In this document: piece by piece, positions 16,732 through 24,296 of the stretch
Position numbering within the stretch: the first letter of the stretch is position 1
How the letters are laid out: each line of letters starts with the position of its first letter
Assembly: GCA_949286835.1 (NCBI GenBank)
Contig: CASEDP010000008.1
Location: 62,001-126,000 of the forward strand
From: an uncultured Clostridia bacterium
GTDB lineage: Bacteria > Bacillota > Clostridia > Christensenellales > Borkfalkiaceae
Reading direction: 5' to 3'
Length of the DNA: 64,000 nt
The notes under the pieces: model-generated
Told to the model about the DNA's origin: nothing
The model's input: the letters and a program-made list of their open reading frames with translations, nothing else
The model's database searches: none
Position numbers and translations under genes: made by a program

Positions 16732-16778
16732 AAGACGCCCGAACGGTTCTTTAACCGGTTCGGGCGTCTTGATTTTTT
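16732..16778 (+). terminator. Strong terminator after the tRNA 3'-end copy
   Basis: AAGACGCCCGAAC pairs with GTTCGGGCGTCTT (13 bp, extended by GGTT/AACC in the loop), followed by GATTTTTT. It abuts the second copy of the tRNA-Ser 3' end, consistent with being the original tRNA terminator before the intervening segment was inserted. Confidence 0.85.
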
Positions 16779-16804
16779 ACCGTAATTACTTTTTCATTGC
16801 CTGA

Positions 16805-17296
16805 AGAAAATCTAAAAGGTACTTCTTCTGCGCGCCGCTGAGAGAGCAGTGCGGCATTCTCTGCCCCGACTGTTACCGCAAGGAAGTTGAGGGGATAAGG
16901 GACTTCTATGCCGCCGACCGCAAGAAAAAGCTGACTTCGGCAATAGTATGCCTTGTTCTGTACATAGTAGGCTTTGTCTTTCTTGCTCTTGCAAGCATAA
17001 ATATGGCATTTATACTTGTGGGAATACTGCTTATCGGCGGATATTGCGCAATCTCCGCCTGGCGCTTTGCCTCTAACTCCATCGACGACTACGACACCAA
17101 GCACGGCGCGACGTACGTCATTACCGATACGGGAATAAGCAGAGACCGCTCTACGTGGCTGAAGATAGTGTTTTTCCTTCTCGGGCTTGCATTCGGCATC
17201 TTTGTAACGCCCGTCTGCATAATCCGCTGGCTCATCCAGGCAAAGAAATCCAAAAAGCATATGGCAAACTGCGAAGAAGAACTTGCCTCCCTTTAA
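16805..17296 (+). pseudogene. 5'-truncated cysteine-rich membrane protein gene
   Basis: The frame is open from 16805 to the stop at 17296, but no ATG, GTG or TTG occurs in frame before the ATG at 17003, which lacks a ribosome binding site and falls inside a hydrophobic segment. The upstream part nevertheless looks coding: a cysteine cluster (FFCAPLREQCGILCPDCY, positions about 16823-16876), a charged stretch, then three hydrophobic segments (about 16931-17000, 17003-17062 and 17156-17230). The likely reading is a zinc-ribbon membrane protein whose first codons were lost next to the tRNA-linked insertion. A frameshift or rare start codon is the alternative. Function is unknown. Confidence 0.5.
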
Positions 17297-17327
17297 TCAG
17301 GGACGAAAAATGCATACTCAGTTTACG

Positions 17328-17375
17328 GCGACCCGCGCGGGCAGAAATTATTTGACCGATGCGGGTCGCATTTTT
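17328..17375 (+). terminator. Terminator upstream of ilvA
   Basis: GCGACCCGC (17328-17336) pairs with GCGGGTCGC (17361-17369), followed by ATTTTT. It would end any transcript of the truncated membrane gene before the threonine ammonia-lyase promoter. Confidence 0.7.
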
Positions 17376-17426
17376 GTGCATATACGCATAAAGCGTGAAT
17401 AAATATGCGAAATTTGCCCCTAATCG

Positions 17427-17455
17427 TTGACATTTTATGCGGCGGATAGTATAAT
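17427..17455 (+). promoter_or_regulatory. Consensus promoter of ilvA-ridA
   Basis: TTGACA (17427-17432) and TATAAT (17450-17455) are separated by 17 bp, a full SigA consensus, 36 bp before the start codon. No leader or operator is evident between the promoter and the gene. Confidence 0.88.
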
Positions 17456-17490
17456 GTTCGGTAATTACTTCAATTATTTAAGGTGTTTTT

Positions 17491-18696
17491 ATGCTGACGC
17501 TCGATAAAATCTATCACGCTAAATATGTTTTGCAGGAAGAAATAAGGCGGACGGATATGATATACTCCCCCACCCTGTCCGAACAGTGCGGCTGCGAGGT
17601 ATATTTAAAGACCGAAAATCTGCAGGTTACGGGCTCATTCAAGGTAAGGGGCGCATACTACAAGATATCCTGCCTGAGCGAAGAGGAAAAATCCAAAGGC
17701 GTTATCGCCTGCTCTGCCGGCAACCACGCGCAGGGCGTCGCCCTTGCCTCCAAAAAGTTCGGCATAAAGTCTATAATATGTATGCCCGACGGCGCGCCCA
17801 TATCCAAAGTCGAGGCGACCAAGAGCTACGGCGCGGAGGTCGTGCTTGTTCCGGGCGTCTACGACGACGCCCACAACGAGGCGGAAAAACTGCGCGAGGC
17901 TAAGGGCTATACCTTCATTCACCCCTTCGACGACGAGGAGGTAATTGCAGGGCAGGGCACGATAGGTCTGGAGATAATCGACCAGCTAAAGGACACTGAC
18001 GCGATAGTCGTGCCCGTGGGCGGCGGCGGACTGATTGCCGGGCTTGCCTTTGCGATAAAGTCGCTAAACCCCTCCATCAAGGTTTACGGCGTACAGTCTG
18101 CCGGCGCGCCGAGTATGCTGAACTCTCTCGAACATCATAAGCTTGAAGCGCTTGCCTCCGTCTCCACCATTGCCGACGGCATTGCCGTGAAGGAGCCCGG
18201 CAAGAGCACGTATGAACTCTGCGCCAGATACGTCGACAAGATAGTTTCCGTGACGGACGACCAGGTCTCCGCGGCGATACTCGCACTCATCGAAAAGCAG
18301 AAAATGATTGCCGAGGGCGCGGGCGCCGTTTCGCTTGCCGCCGTGATGTTCAACAAAATTCCCGACATCGGGGGAAAGAAAGTCGTCTGCCTCATCTCGG
18401 GCGGCAACATAGACGTTAACATTCTTTCCAGGGTCATTAACCGCGGACTTCTGATGAGCGGCAGACAGTGCTCGCTTACGCTTGAGCTTATGGATAAGCC
18501 CGGGCAGCTTGTAGCCGTCTCTCAGATTATTGCAAGCTGCGGCGGCAACGTCACCGCCGTCCTCCACGAGCGCAGCAACGAGGGCACAGACGTAAACGGC
18601 TGCTATCTCAAACTACAGATAGAGACGAGGAACTTCGAGCACATCAAAAAGATTAAAGACAGCCTGAAAAAGGGCGGATTTAAAGTAATAGACTGA
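17491..18696 (+). CDS. ilvA: Threonine ammonia-lyase with C-terminal ACT domain
   Basis: This 401-residue PLP enzyme deaminates threonine to 2-oxobutanoate, feeding isoleucine synthesis or threonine catabolism. The PLP lysine is Lys51 in TGSFKVRGA, the glycine-rich phosphate loop is PVGGGGLIAG (about residue 176), and a single ACT-like domain occupies about residues 325-401 (LELMDKPGQLVAVSQIIAS). Length fits the short form with one ACT domain rather than the 510-residue biosynthetic form with two, so it could also be called tdcB-like. The ATG is preceded by AAGGTG. RidA follows 16 to 22 bp downstream. Confidence 0.94.
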   Translation: MLTLDKIYHAKYVLQEEIRRTDMIYSPTLSEQCGCEVYLKTENLQVTGSFKVRGAYYKISCLSEEEKSKGVIACSAGNHAQGVALASKKFGIKSIICMPDGAPISKVEATKSYGAEVVLVPGVYDDAHNEAEKLREAKGYTFIHPFDDEEVIAGQGTIGLEIIDQLKDTDAIVVPVGGGGLIAGLAFAIKSLNPSIKVYGVQSAGAPSMLNSLEHHKLEALASVSTIADGIAVKEPGKSTYELCARYVDKIVSVTDDQVSAAILALIEKQKMIAEGAGAVSLAAVMFNKIPDIGGKKVVCLISGGNIDVNILSRVINRGLLMSGRQCSLTLELMDKPGQLVAVSQIIASCGGNVTAVLHERSNEGTDVNGCYLKLQIETRNFEHIKKIKDSLKKGGFKVID

Positions 18697-18718
18697 ATTT
18701 AACGAGGAAAATTTGACT

Positions 18719-19090
18719 ATGAAAACTGTAAGCACTGAAAGGGCACCTGCGGCGATAGGTCCCTACTCCCAGGCAAAGATATCGGGCGGGCTGGTGTTCA
18801 CCAGCGGGCAGATACCCGTAAACCCCGCGACCGGCAAAATTGAAGAGAGCAACATAATCGGACAGACCGAGCAGGTATGCAAAAACGTTGCCGCGCTTTT
18901 GGAGGCAGCAGGCTCTTCGATGGATAAGGTGGTAAAGACGGTATGCTTCCTTTCGGACATAGCCGACTTTGGCGACTTCAACGAAGTGTACAGCCGTTAT
19001 TTCACCTCCTGCCCCGCAAGGAGCTGCGTTGCGGTGAAAGATATTCCCAAAGGCTGTCTTGTAGAGATAGAAACGATTGCCGAATTATAA
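18719..19090 (+). CDS. ridA: RidA-family enamine/imine deaminase
   Basis: This protein of about 123 residues belongs to the YjgF/YER057c/UK114 family. It hydrolyses reactive 2-aminoacrylate and 2-aminocrotonate released by PLP dehydratases. Family motifs include APAAIGPYSQAKISGGLVF, TSGQIP, and the catalytic arginine in PARSCVAVKDIPKG. It directly follows threonine ammonia-lyase, whose imine product is a RidA substrate, so the pair makes metabolic sense. I favour ATG 18719; a TTG at 18713 lies closer to GAGG (18704-18707) and would add two residues. Confidence 0.95.
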   Translation: MKTVSTERAPAAIGPYSQAKISGGLVFTSGQIPVNPATGKIEESNIIGQTEQVCKNVAALLEAAGSSMDKVVKTVCFLSDIADFGDFNEVYSRYFTSCPARSCVAVKDIPKGCLVEIETIAEL

Positions 19091-19104
19091 TGCCTTGAAA
19101 GTCA

Positions 19105-19133
19105 TTGACTTATGCTTAAATATCATATATAAT
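19105..19133 (+). promoter_or_regulatory. Promoter of the first degV gene
   Basis: TTGACT (19105-19110) and TATAAT (19128-19133) are spaced 17 bp. The start codon lies 46 bp further on, after an ACGGAGG site. Confidence 0.85.
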
Positions 19134-19179
19134 TATGACATATTTATCTTTTACGGAGGATACAGCAAAATAATAATAT

Positions 19180-20046
19180 ATGAAAACGGCAATAGTGACT
19201 GACAGTAACAGCAACATAACGCAGGCGGAAGCCAAAGAGCTTGGCATTAAGGTCATACCGATGCCCTTTCTCATTGACGGCGAACAGTACTTCGAGGACA
19301 TAAATTTGAGCCAGAAGGAGTTCTATGAAAAGCTGACGGGCGATGTGCAGATTTCCACCTCTCAGCCCAGCACTTATGACGTGGGCGAGGTGTGGACGGA
19401 GCTTCTTAAGCAATACGACAAGATTGTGCACATACCGATGTCCAGCGGACTTTCGGAGACGTGCAACACGCTTACGCACTTCGCCGAAAGCGAATTCAAG
19501 GGCAAGGTGTACGTCATAGACAACCAGCGCATTTCGATTACTATGCGGCAGTCCGTTCTGGACGCCATAAAAATGGCTGACGAGGGCAAGACGGCGGAAG
19601 AGATACGCGACTGGCTCACAGACACAAAGATGCTGTCCTCCATCTACATAATGGTCGACACTTTGAAGTACCTGAAAAAGGGCGGCAGAATTACCCCCGC
19701 CGTCGCTATGATAGGCACGCTTCTGAAGATTAAGCCCGTGCTCCAGATACAGGGCTTCAAGCTTGACCAGTACGCTAAGGTCAGAAAGCTTGCCGAAGCA
19801 AAGAAGATTATGGCGGACGCGCTCGCGCACGACCTTGACACGCGCTTCCATGCATTGAGACAGCAGGGCAAGATGGCAATTGCGATTGCACACACGCAGA
19901 ACGACGAGGAGGCGGAAATCTTCAAGGCGGAACTTGAAAAGCGCTTCCCCGACCTTAAAGTAACGCGGGTTGACCCCCTCTCCCTCAGCATATCCTGCCA
20001 CATAGGACCGGGTGCGCTTGCCTGTGCGACATTCATAACCTATTGA
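19180..20046 (+). CDS. DegV-family fatty-acid-binding protein (copy 1)
   Basis: This 288-residue DegV/FakB-type protein binds a fatty acid and presents it to the kinase FakA for phosphorylation. The N-terminal TDSNSNITQAEAKELGIK motif, the STSQPS loop (about residues 60-66), the IPMSSGLS motif (about residue 88) and the C-terminal IGPGALACATF helix are typical. It is followed 168 bp later by a close paralogue with its own promoter. FakA is not present in the window, so partner and ligand are inferred from the family. Each copy has a consensus promoter, which suggests separate control. Confidence 0.93.
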   Translation: MKTAIVTDSNSNITQAEAKELGIKVIPMPFLIDGEQYFEDINLSQKEFYEKLTGDVQISTSQPSTYDVGEVWTELLKQYDKIVHIPMSSGLSETCNTLTHFAESEFKGKVYVIDNQRISITMRQSVLDAIKMADEGKTAEEIRDWLTDTKMLSSIYIMVDTLKYLKKGGRITPAVAMIGTLLKIKPVLQIQGFKLDQYAKVRKLAEAKKIMADALAHDLDTRFHALRQQGKMAIAIAHTQNDEEAEIFKAELEKRFPDLKVTRVDPLSLSISCHIGPGALACATFITY

Positions 20047-20059
20047 TTTCTGACATATA

Positions 20060-20092
20060 AATGCGCCCTATCAGCCGTGAAGGGCGCATTTT
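20060..20092 (+). terminator. Terminator between the two degV genes
   Basis: AATGCGCCCT and AGGGCGCATT form a 10-bp stem with an 11-base loop, followed by TTC. The short U-tract makes it a moderate terminator that separates the two paralogues. Confidence 0.65.
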
Positions 20093-20109
20093 CAGGCATT
20101 GCGCCCATA

Positions 20110-20138
20110 TTGACAAGACAGGGCAATTATAATATAAT
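20110..20138 (+). promoter_or_regulatory. Promoter of the second degV gene
   Basis: TTGACA (20110-20115) and TATAAT (20133-20138) with a 17-bp spacer match the vegetative consensus exactly. The untranslated leader is about 70 bases. Confidence 0.88.
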
Positions 20139-20214
20139 AGACAAGAAGCGCAATCAAGGCGCAACGGGGATATGCGGCAAGCTGCCGCATCCTTAAAATC
20201 GGAGAGAAGATAAT

Positions 20215-21090
20215 ATGAGTATTGCAATTGTTACTGACAGCAACTGCGGGATAACCGTAAAGCAGGCTGAAGAGCTCGGAATTGAAATTCAACCCACCCC
20301 CCTCATAATCAACGGCGAAATGTTCTTCGAGGAAGAGGGCTTTACGCAGGAAGAATTTTACAGGGCGCTTGCCGACGACAAGACGACGGTGGCGACCTCG
20401 CAACCCAATCCCTACGACGTGGCAGAACGCTGGAGAAGGCTGTTAAAGACGCACGACGAGATAATATATCTGCCCATATCCAGCGGACTTTCGCAGACGG
20501 CGCTTACCATTAAGAATATGGCGGAAACCGAGCCGGAGTTCAAGGGCAAGGTGTTCGCGCTTGATAACCACAGGGTGTCGCTCACGCAGAAGACGACGGT
20601 CTTTGACTGTCTTAAGATGATAGAAGAGGGCAAGAGCGCCGCGGAGATTTACGATTGGCTCAATGCCACAGCACAACTCTCCTCCATTTACATAGCCGTA
20701 GGAACGTTGAAATATCTTAAAAAGAGCGGCAGGCTCACCCCCGCCGTCGCAGCGATAGGCACGCTCCTTAAGATTAAACCCGTATTGCAGATACAGGGCG
20801 AAGTGCTGGACAAGTATGCCCAGGTAAGAAAGATGAGCGACGCAAAAAAGACGATGATTGACGCCGTACGCAACGACCTCGAAACGCGTTTCAAGGAATA
20901 CAGAAAGGCGGGAAAGATTATGCTCGGCGTGGCGCACACGCAGTGCTTTGAGGAGGCTGAAAAGTTTGCCGAAGAACTCAGAGCCGAATTCCCCGACATA
21001 GAAGTAAGGTATATCGACCCCCTTTCCCTGAGCGTTGCCATACATATCGGACCCGGTGCGCTTGCCTGCGGCTGTTCGATAGTCTACTGA
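20215..21090 (+). CDS. DegV-family fatty-acid-binding protein (copy 2)
   Basis: This 291-residue protein is collinear with the preceding DegV protein over its full length and shares most motifs: TDSNCGITVKQAEELGIE, ATSQPNPYDV, LPISSGLSQT, IGTLLKIKPVLQIQG and IGPGALACG. The pair clearly arose by tandem duplication. Firmicutes often hold several FakB proteins with different chain preferences, and the pocket-facing residues differ here, but the ligands cannot be told from sequence. It ends before a convergent membrane-protein gene, with a terminator at 21104-21155. Confidence 0.93.
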   Translation: MSIAIVTDSNCGITVKQAEELGIEIQPTPLIINGEMFFEEEGFTQEEFYRALADDKTTVATSQPNPYDVAERWRRLLKTHDEIIYLPISSGLSQTALTIKNMAETEPEFKGKVFALDNHRVSLTQKTTVFDCLKMIEEGKSAAEIYDWLNATAQLSSIYIAVGTLKYLKKSGRLTPAVAAIGTLLKIKPVLQIQGEVLDKYAQVRKMSDAKKTMIDAVRNDLETRFKEYRKAGKIMLGVAHTQCFEEAEKFAEELRAEFPDIEVRYIDPLSLSVAIHIGPGALACGCSIVY

Positions 21091-21103
21091 CAAAATAATT
21101 TCT

Positions 21104-21155
21104 GCCCCCGTTCGGCAAGGACGAAAATGTCCGCCGCGGGGGCTTATTTTATTTT
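21104..21155 (+). terminator. Terminator after the second degV gene
   Basis: GCCCCCG (21104-21110) and CGGGGGC (21137-21143) form the base of a longer, branched hairpin followed by TTATTTTATTTTT. It separates the convergent degV and yihY genes. Confidence 0.75.
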
Positions 21156-21301
21156 TCCGCAAAAATCAACGGGCATAAAGGCTGTGTGTGAGGGCGATTT
21201 TGAAAATAATTGCCACTTGCAAAAGAGCTGCGCGAAGCATTTCGCGTAGCTGCCGCGCGGGTGCGGCAATACGGCTTAAATCCGCGGCGGAAATTTGCGC
21301 G

Positions 21302-22093
21302 TCAGAACAGTCTTTTGGTTTTTCGGGTTACGAGCATTCTGCCGTTGTAAATCATACCTATTACCAGGCTGTTTACCATAAGATACGACCACAGCAGAAA
21401 GACTATTATTGCGGCAATGGCGCCGTAAAGTTTCTGCAGGTTGGCAAACTGAAGATAGACGGTAAAGCCCGCCGCGCAGAGCAGCCACAGCGCTACGGTC
21501 AGAAAGCTGCCCGTTATGGCTATGTTGAAATCCAGCCTGTACGGACAGGCGAAGATATTTAATATATACGCCACGAAGATGGCAATCATAGTTGTGAATA
21601 CCAGCGATATGGTCTCCGACAGGAATTCCGGCATAATGACGTTGAGAATGTTATAGCTGAGAAAGGGCAACGCCGCGGCGATTGCAATTAGCACAAATGC
21701 AAGAAACACGATTAAAAGAGAGGAAAGTCTTAGCTTTAAGCCGCTCTTTTTGGTGCTGCTTTCGTAGATTATTTCGCCGCTCCTCCTAAGATGATAGAAA
21801 AAATTTGTCGACGACCACAGCGACGTGAACACGAGAACGACGCTGGCGCTTGCAGTGGCGCTCTCCGCCGCCTCCTGAAGATAAGTTATGAGCGGCAGAA
21901 CGGCGGCGAACAACTCGTGCGAGATGATGCCTTCAAGGTCTATTCTGCCGAATACGAGAGTGAGCCAGAAGAGAAAGGGCGCAAACGACATCAGCATAAA
22001 ATAGACAAGCGTGCCAGAAATGGTTGAAAAACGCTTATCCGAAAGATATATAAACCACTGTCTTAGATTGCGCATATATCTATTTTTTGCCAA
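21302..22093 (-). CDS. YihY/BrkB-family membrane protein
   Basis: This 263-residue polytopic inner-membrane protein has about six hydrophobic segments. The YihY signature is seen at the start (RFSTISGTLVYFMLMSFAPF, residues 22-41) and in the middle (YNILNVIMPEFLS), with the C-terminal LYGAIAAIIVFLLWSYLMV. The family was once mislabelled ribonuclease BN; its actual role is unknown. It is convergent with the degV pair and lies downstream of the cysteine-rich gene, separated from it by a hairpin. Confidence 0.9.
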   Translation of the reverse strand: MAKNRYMRNLRQWFIYLSDKRFSTISGTLVYFMLMSFAPFLFWLTLVFGRIDLEGIISHELFAAVLPLITYLQEAAESATASASVVLVFTSLWSSTNFFYHLRRSGEIIYESSTKKSGLKLRLSSLLIVFLAFVLIAIAAALPFLSYNILNVIMPEFLSETISLVFTTMIAIFVAYILNIFACPYRLDFNIAITGSFLTVALWLLCAAGFTVYLQFANLQKLYGAIAAIIVFLLWSYLMVNSLVIGMIYNGRMLVTRKTKRLF

Positions 22094-22117
22094 ATTATCC
22101 GCACTTATGCAAAATTA

Positions 22118-22152
22118 TGGGGGGTACCCATAATTATTTACGGATACCCCCC
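22118..22152 (-). terminator. Hairpin after the cysteine-rich gene
   Basis: On the minus strand GGGGGGTATCC pairs with GGGTACCCCCC around an A/T-rich loop, then ATAATTTT follows. It fits a terminator for the cysteine-rich gene. Confidence 0.7.
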
Positions 22153-22176
22153 TCTATCCCGTTTACGGCGGCGACA

Positions 22177-22482
22177 TCAGTTGCAGCCGCAGTTCCAATT
22201 GCAGCAATTCGATTTTCCGCAAGAATTACAACCGCAGCAGGACGAGCCGCACGAGTTGCAGCAAGAACTGCAACGGCAGCACCTGCCTGCCGACGAGCTG
22301 CCGTTGAGCGCGTACTGCGCCTCATAGTAGGCATCGTAACACCCGCACGAATTAGACGAGCCGCAAGCGCATCCGCACGAGACGGAGGAACCGTTGCACG
22401 AACAGCCGCAGTTCAGGAGCAAATTCAAAAGACCGCAACCGCAGGATGAGCTGCGGTTGCAGGAATTACAGTTATACCACAT
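22177..22482 (-). CDS. Very cysteine-rich small protein (26 Cys in 101 residues)
   Basis: The product is 101 residues with 26 cysteines, many in CGC, CCxC and CNSC patterns, plus abundant Ser, Asn and Gly. There is no signal peptide and no long hydrophobic segment except LLNLLLN near residue 18. A short cysteine-free stretch (YDAYYEAQYALNGSSSAG) divides two cysteine-dense halves. I do not recognise a named family. Its composition would suit metal binding or disulfide cross-linking, for instance in a spore coat, and it lies on the same strand downstream of sigG. An AAGGT site lies about 14 bases before the ATG. Expression under a sporulation sigma factor is only a guess. Confidence 0.7.
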   Translation of the reverse strand: MWYNCNSCNRSSSCGCGLLNLLLNCGCSCNGSSVSCGCACGSSNSCGCYDAYYEAQYALNGSSSAGRCCRCSSCCNSCGSSCCGCNSCGKSNCCNWNCGCN

Positions 22483-22512
22483 ATTACGTATTTACCTTGC
22501 AGTAGAAATTAA

Positions 22513-22537
22513 ACGCAGGGGTTTTCCCCCCTGCCCT
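22513..22537 (-). other. Hairpin upstream of the cysteine-rich gene
   Basis: GCAGGGG/CCCCTGC with a few extra G-C pairs forms a stem about 35 bp before the cysteine-rich start codon. On the minus strand it is followed by GTTTAATTT. It could stop read-through from sigG or act as a 5' stabiliser. Confidence 0.5.
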
Positions 22538-22625
22538 TTAATTCATTATATTCCCCCTGTGCCCGACTGTGTGCCTTAAATCGCCCGAATTATGGCCGTT
22601 AATCGCTTTCCCGCCGCGGACGACA

Positions 22626-22668
22626 TAAAAACAGCCCGACGCCGTTGAAAAAACTGAACGCGTCGGGC
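22626..22668 (-). terminator. Terminator after sigG
   Basis: GCCCGACGC pairs with GCGTCGGGC, followed on the minus strand by TGTTTTTATG. A second small hairpin (GCCCCGTAAGGGGC) lies between it and the sigG stop. Confidence 0.85.
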
Positions 22669-22719
22669 AATTGCCCCTTACGGGGCAGAAGTTCTGAATT
22701 TTAAACCGCTCTGCAATTT

Positions 22720-23490
22720 TCAGCAGATGTCCGCCTTTATGCGCTTGAGCGCGGACTTTTCCAGCCGCGATACCTGCGCCTGGGAGATACCCACCTCGCT
22801 TGAAATTTCCGTCTGGGTCTTGCCCTCGAAATACCTCAAAAAGAGAATTGTCCTCTCCCTGTCGCCGAGTTTTGTCATCGCTTCGTACAGCGCCGCCTTT
22901 TCCGTCCACGTCTCGTCATTGTTCTTTTCGTCGAATATCTGGTCCATAAGAAGAAGGGTGTCGCCCTGCTTGTTGTACACGGGGTCGTAGAGTGAGACGG
23001 GGTCGGATATGGCATCCAGCGCGTACGCCACCTCCGAAACGGCGATGTTCATCTCGCCGGCTATCCTGTCGTAGGTGACATTGTCCGAGACCTCCTCCAG
23101 CTTTTCGCGCACCTTTAAGACCTTGTACGCCGTGTCGCGTATGGAGCGGGAAACGCGAAGCGAGTTGCCGTCCCTTAAATAGCGCTTGATTTCGCCGAGT
23201 ATCATAGGCACGGCATATGTGGAAAAGCGCACCCCGAAACTTTCGTCGAAGTTGTTTATCGCCTTGATAAGCCCGACGCAGCCCACCTGGAACACGTCGT
23301 CGGCGTTTGCCTTCTTCGCCCAGAACCGCCTTACGAGCGACAGCACGAGGCGCATATTGCCGACTATGAATTTTTCCCTCGCATCCTCGTCGCCCTGCTT
23401 AATTCTGCGCATAAGCTCCTGCTGTTCCGCCTCCGAAAGCTTGGGAAGCCCGCTTGTCTCCACGCCGCATATAGTCACTTTTTCGTACAT
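22720..23490 (-). CDS. sigG: RNA polymerase sporulation sigma factor SigG
   Basis: This 256-residue sigma-70 family factor directs late forespore transcription. Region 2 contains FVRF-type core elements (DDVFQVGCVGLIKAINNFDES), region 3 follows, and region 4 ends with the helix-turn-helix TQTEISSEVGISQAQVSRLE. The N terminus MYEKVTICGVETSGLPKLSE is characteristic of SigG. I set the start at 23490 because GGAGGTAAAAGGT precedes that ATG; the longer open frame to 23973 is only the shadow of sigE. It sits 110 bp after sigE, the normal clostridial and Bacillus order spoIIGA-sigE-sigG. Confidence 0.96.
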   Translation of the reverse strand: MYEKVTICGVETSGLPKLSEAEQQELMRRIKQGDEDAREKFIVGNMRLVLSLVRRFWAKKANADDVFQVGCVGLIKAINNFDESFGVRFSTYAVPMILGEIKRYLRDGNSLRVSRSIRDTAYKVLKVREKLEEVSDNVTYDRIAGEMNIAVSEVAYALDAISDPVSLYDPVYNKQGDTLLLMDQIFDEKNNDETWTEKAALYEAMTKLGDRERTILFLRYFEGKTQTEISSEVGISQAQVSRLEKSALKRIKADIC

Positions 23491-23600
23491 ACCTTTTACC
23501 TCCGTTATGTACGAAAAAGCGGGCGCGGGCGGAACTTTGTTTGCCGCGGCAGGCAATACAGAAAGAGGGAGGCAAAATAAATCTGCGGGACGCGAAGAAG

Positions 23601-24296
23601 TTAAATCTGCCTTGATATGTCCTTTCTGAGCTTTGCGATTATCTTCTTTTCGAGGCGGGATATGTAGCTTTGGGAGATGCCTAAGGCGTCGGCGACGTCC
23701 TTCTGGGTCATCTCCTCCCTGCCGTCCAGCCCAAAGCGCATACGCATAATCTTCTGTTCCCGCGCGCTCAGACGGGAGAGCGAATTTTTGAGAAGCTCGC
23801 GCTCGACCCCGCCCTCTATGTCCGAATACACGGCGTCGGCATCCGTACCCATTACATCGGAAAGCAACAGCTCGTTGCCCTCCCAGTCGGTATTGAGCGG
23901 CTCGTCGAAGGAGATTTCCTGACGGATGCGCGTAAGCCGCCTGAGGTACATAAGTATTTCGTTCTCTATGCACCGAGAGGCGTACGTCGCCAGCTTTATG
24001 TTTTTGTCGGGGCGGAAGCTGTCTATCGCCTTGATGAGCCCTATCGTGCCCACGGAGACGAGGTCGTCGCCGTCGGCGCCCGCTCCCTCGAACTTCTTGG
24101 CTATGTAGACGACAAGCCGCAGATTGTGCTCCACCAGTTCCGACTTGGCGTTGGCGTCGCCCCCCTCCAAAAGTTCCAGCCTGACCCTCTCTTCATCCGA
24201 AGAGAATGGCAGCGGCAACGCCTCCGTTCCGCATATGTAGTCGAGGGTATTTATCCCGAACAACTGCCTCAAAAGGCTTTTAATCTTTTCAAACAT
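23601..24296 (-). CDS. sigE: RNA polymerase sporulation sigma factor SigE
   Basis: This 231-residue sigma factor drives early mother-cell transcription. An N-terminal pro-sequence precedes region 2 (EHNLRLVVYIAKKFEG; GDDLVSVGTIGLIKAIDSF), and region 4 ends in KDVADALGISQSYISRLEKK. The hydrophobic N-terminal stretch (residues 1-27) fits the pro-SigE leader removed by SpoIIGA, encoded just upstream. The ATG overlaps the last base of the spoIIGA stop codon (TGATG), so translation is coupled. Length is close to the B. subtilis protein. Confidence 0.97.
   Translation of the reverse strand: MFEKIKSLLRQLFGINTLDYICGTEALPLPFSSDEERVRLELLEGGDANAKSELVEHNLRLVVYIAKKFEGAGADGDDLVSVGTIGLIKAIDSFRPDKNIKLATYASRCIENEILMYLRRLTRIRQEISFDEPLNTDWEGNELLLSDVMGTDADAVYSDIEGGVERELLKNSLSRLSAREQKIMRMRFGLDGREEMTQKDVADALGISQSYISRLEKKIIAKLRKDISRQI

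Larger units (their letters stand above)
16457..16733 (+). mobile_element. Insertion-like segment bounded by 23-bp duplication of the tRNA-Ser 3' end
   Basis: The 23 bases at 16457-16479 (T-loop to just past CCA) recur exactly at 16711-16733, 254 bp downstream. Exact repetition of a tRNA 3' end is the classic product of integration at a tRNA att site. The interval holds a terminator, a short AAGC-rich hairpin and two tandem 67-bp repeats, but no integrase or other gene. The second copy is followed by a strong terminator, probably the tRNA gene's original one, now displaced. It may be a decayed element, a small non-autonomous element or a scar of excision. Confidence 0.6.

Noticed and set aside
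16751..17260. 169-codon minus-strand frame over the truncated membrane gene
   Set aside because: Its composition fits an antisense shadow; hydrophobic segments and the cysteine cluster are coherent only on the plus strand.
22134..22449. Plus-strand Ala/Arg/Thr-rich frames across the cysteine-rich gene
   Set aside because: They are the reverse reading of repeated Cys codons (TGC gives GCA/Ala), which explains their low complexity.
23491..23973. Long N-terminal extension of the sigG frame
   Set aside because: The extra codons overlap sigE out of frame; GGAGGTAAAAGGT before ATG 23490 and the standard SigG N terminus fix the start.
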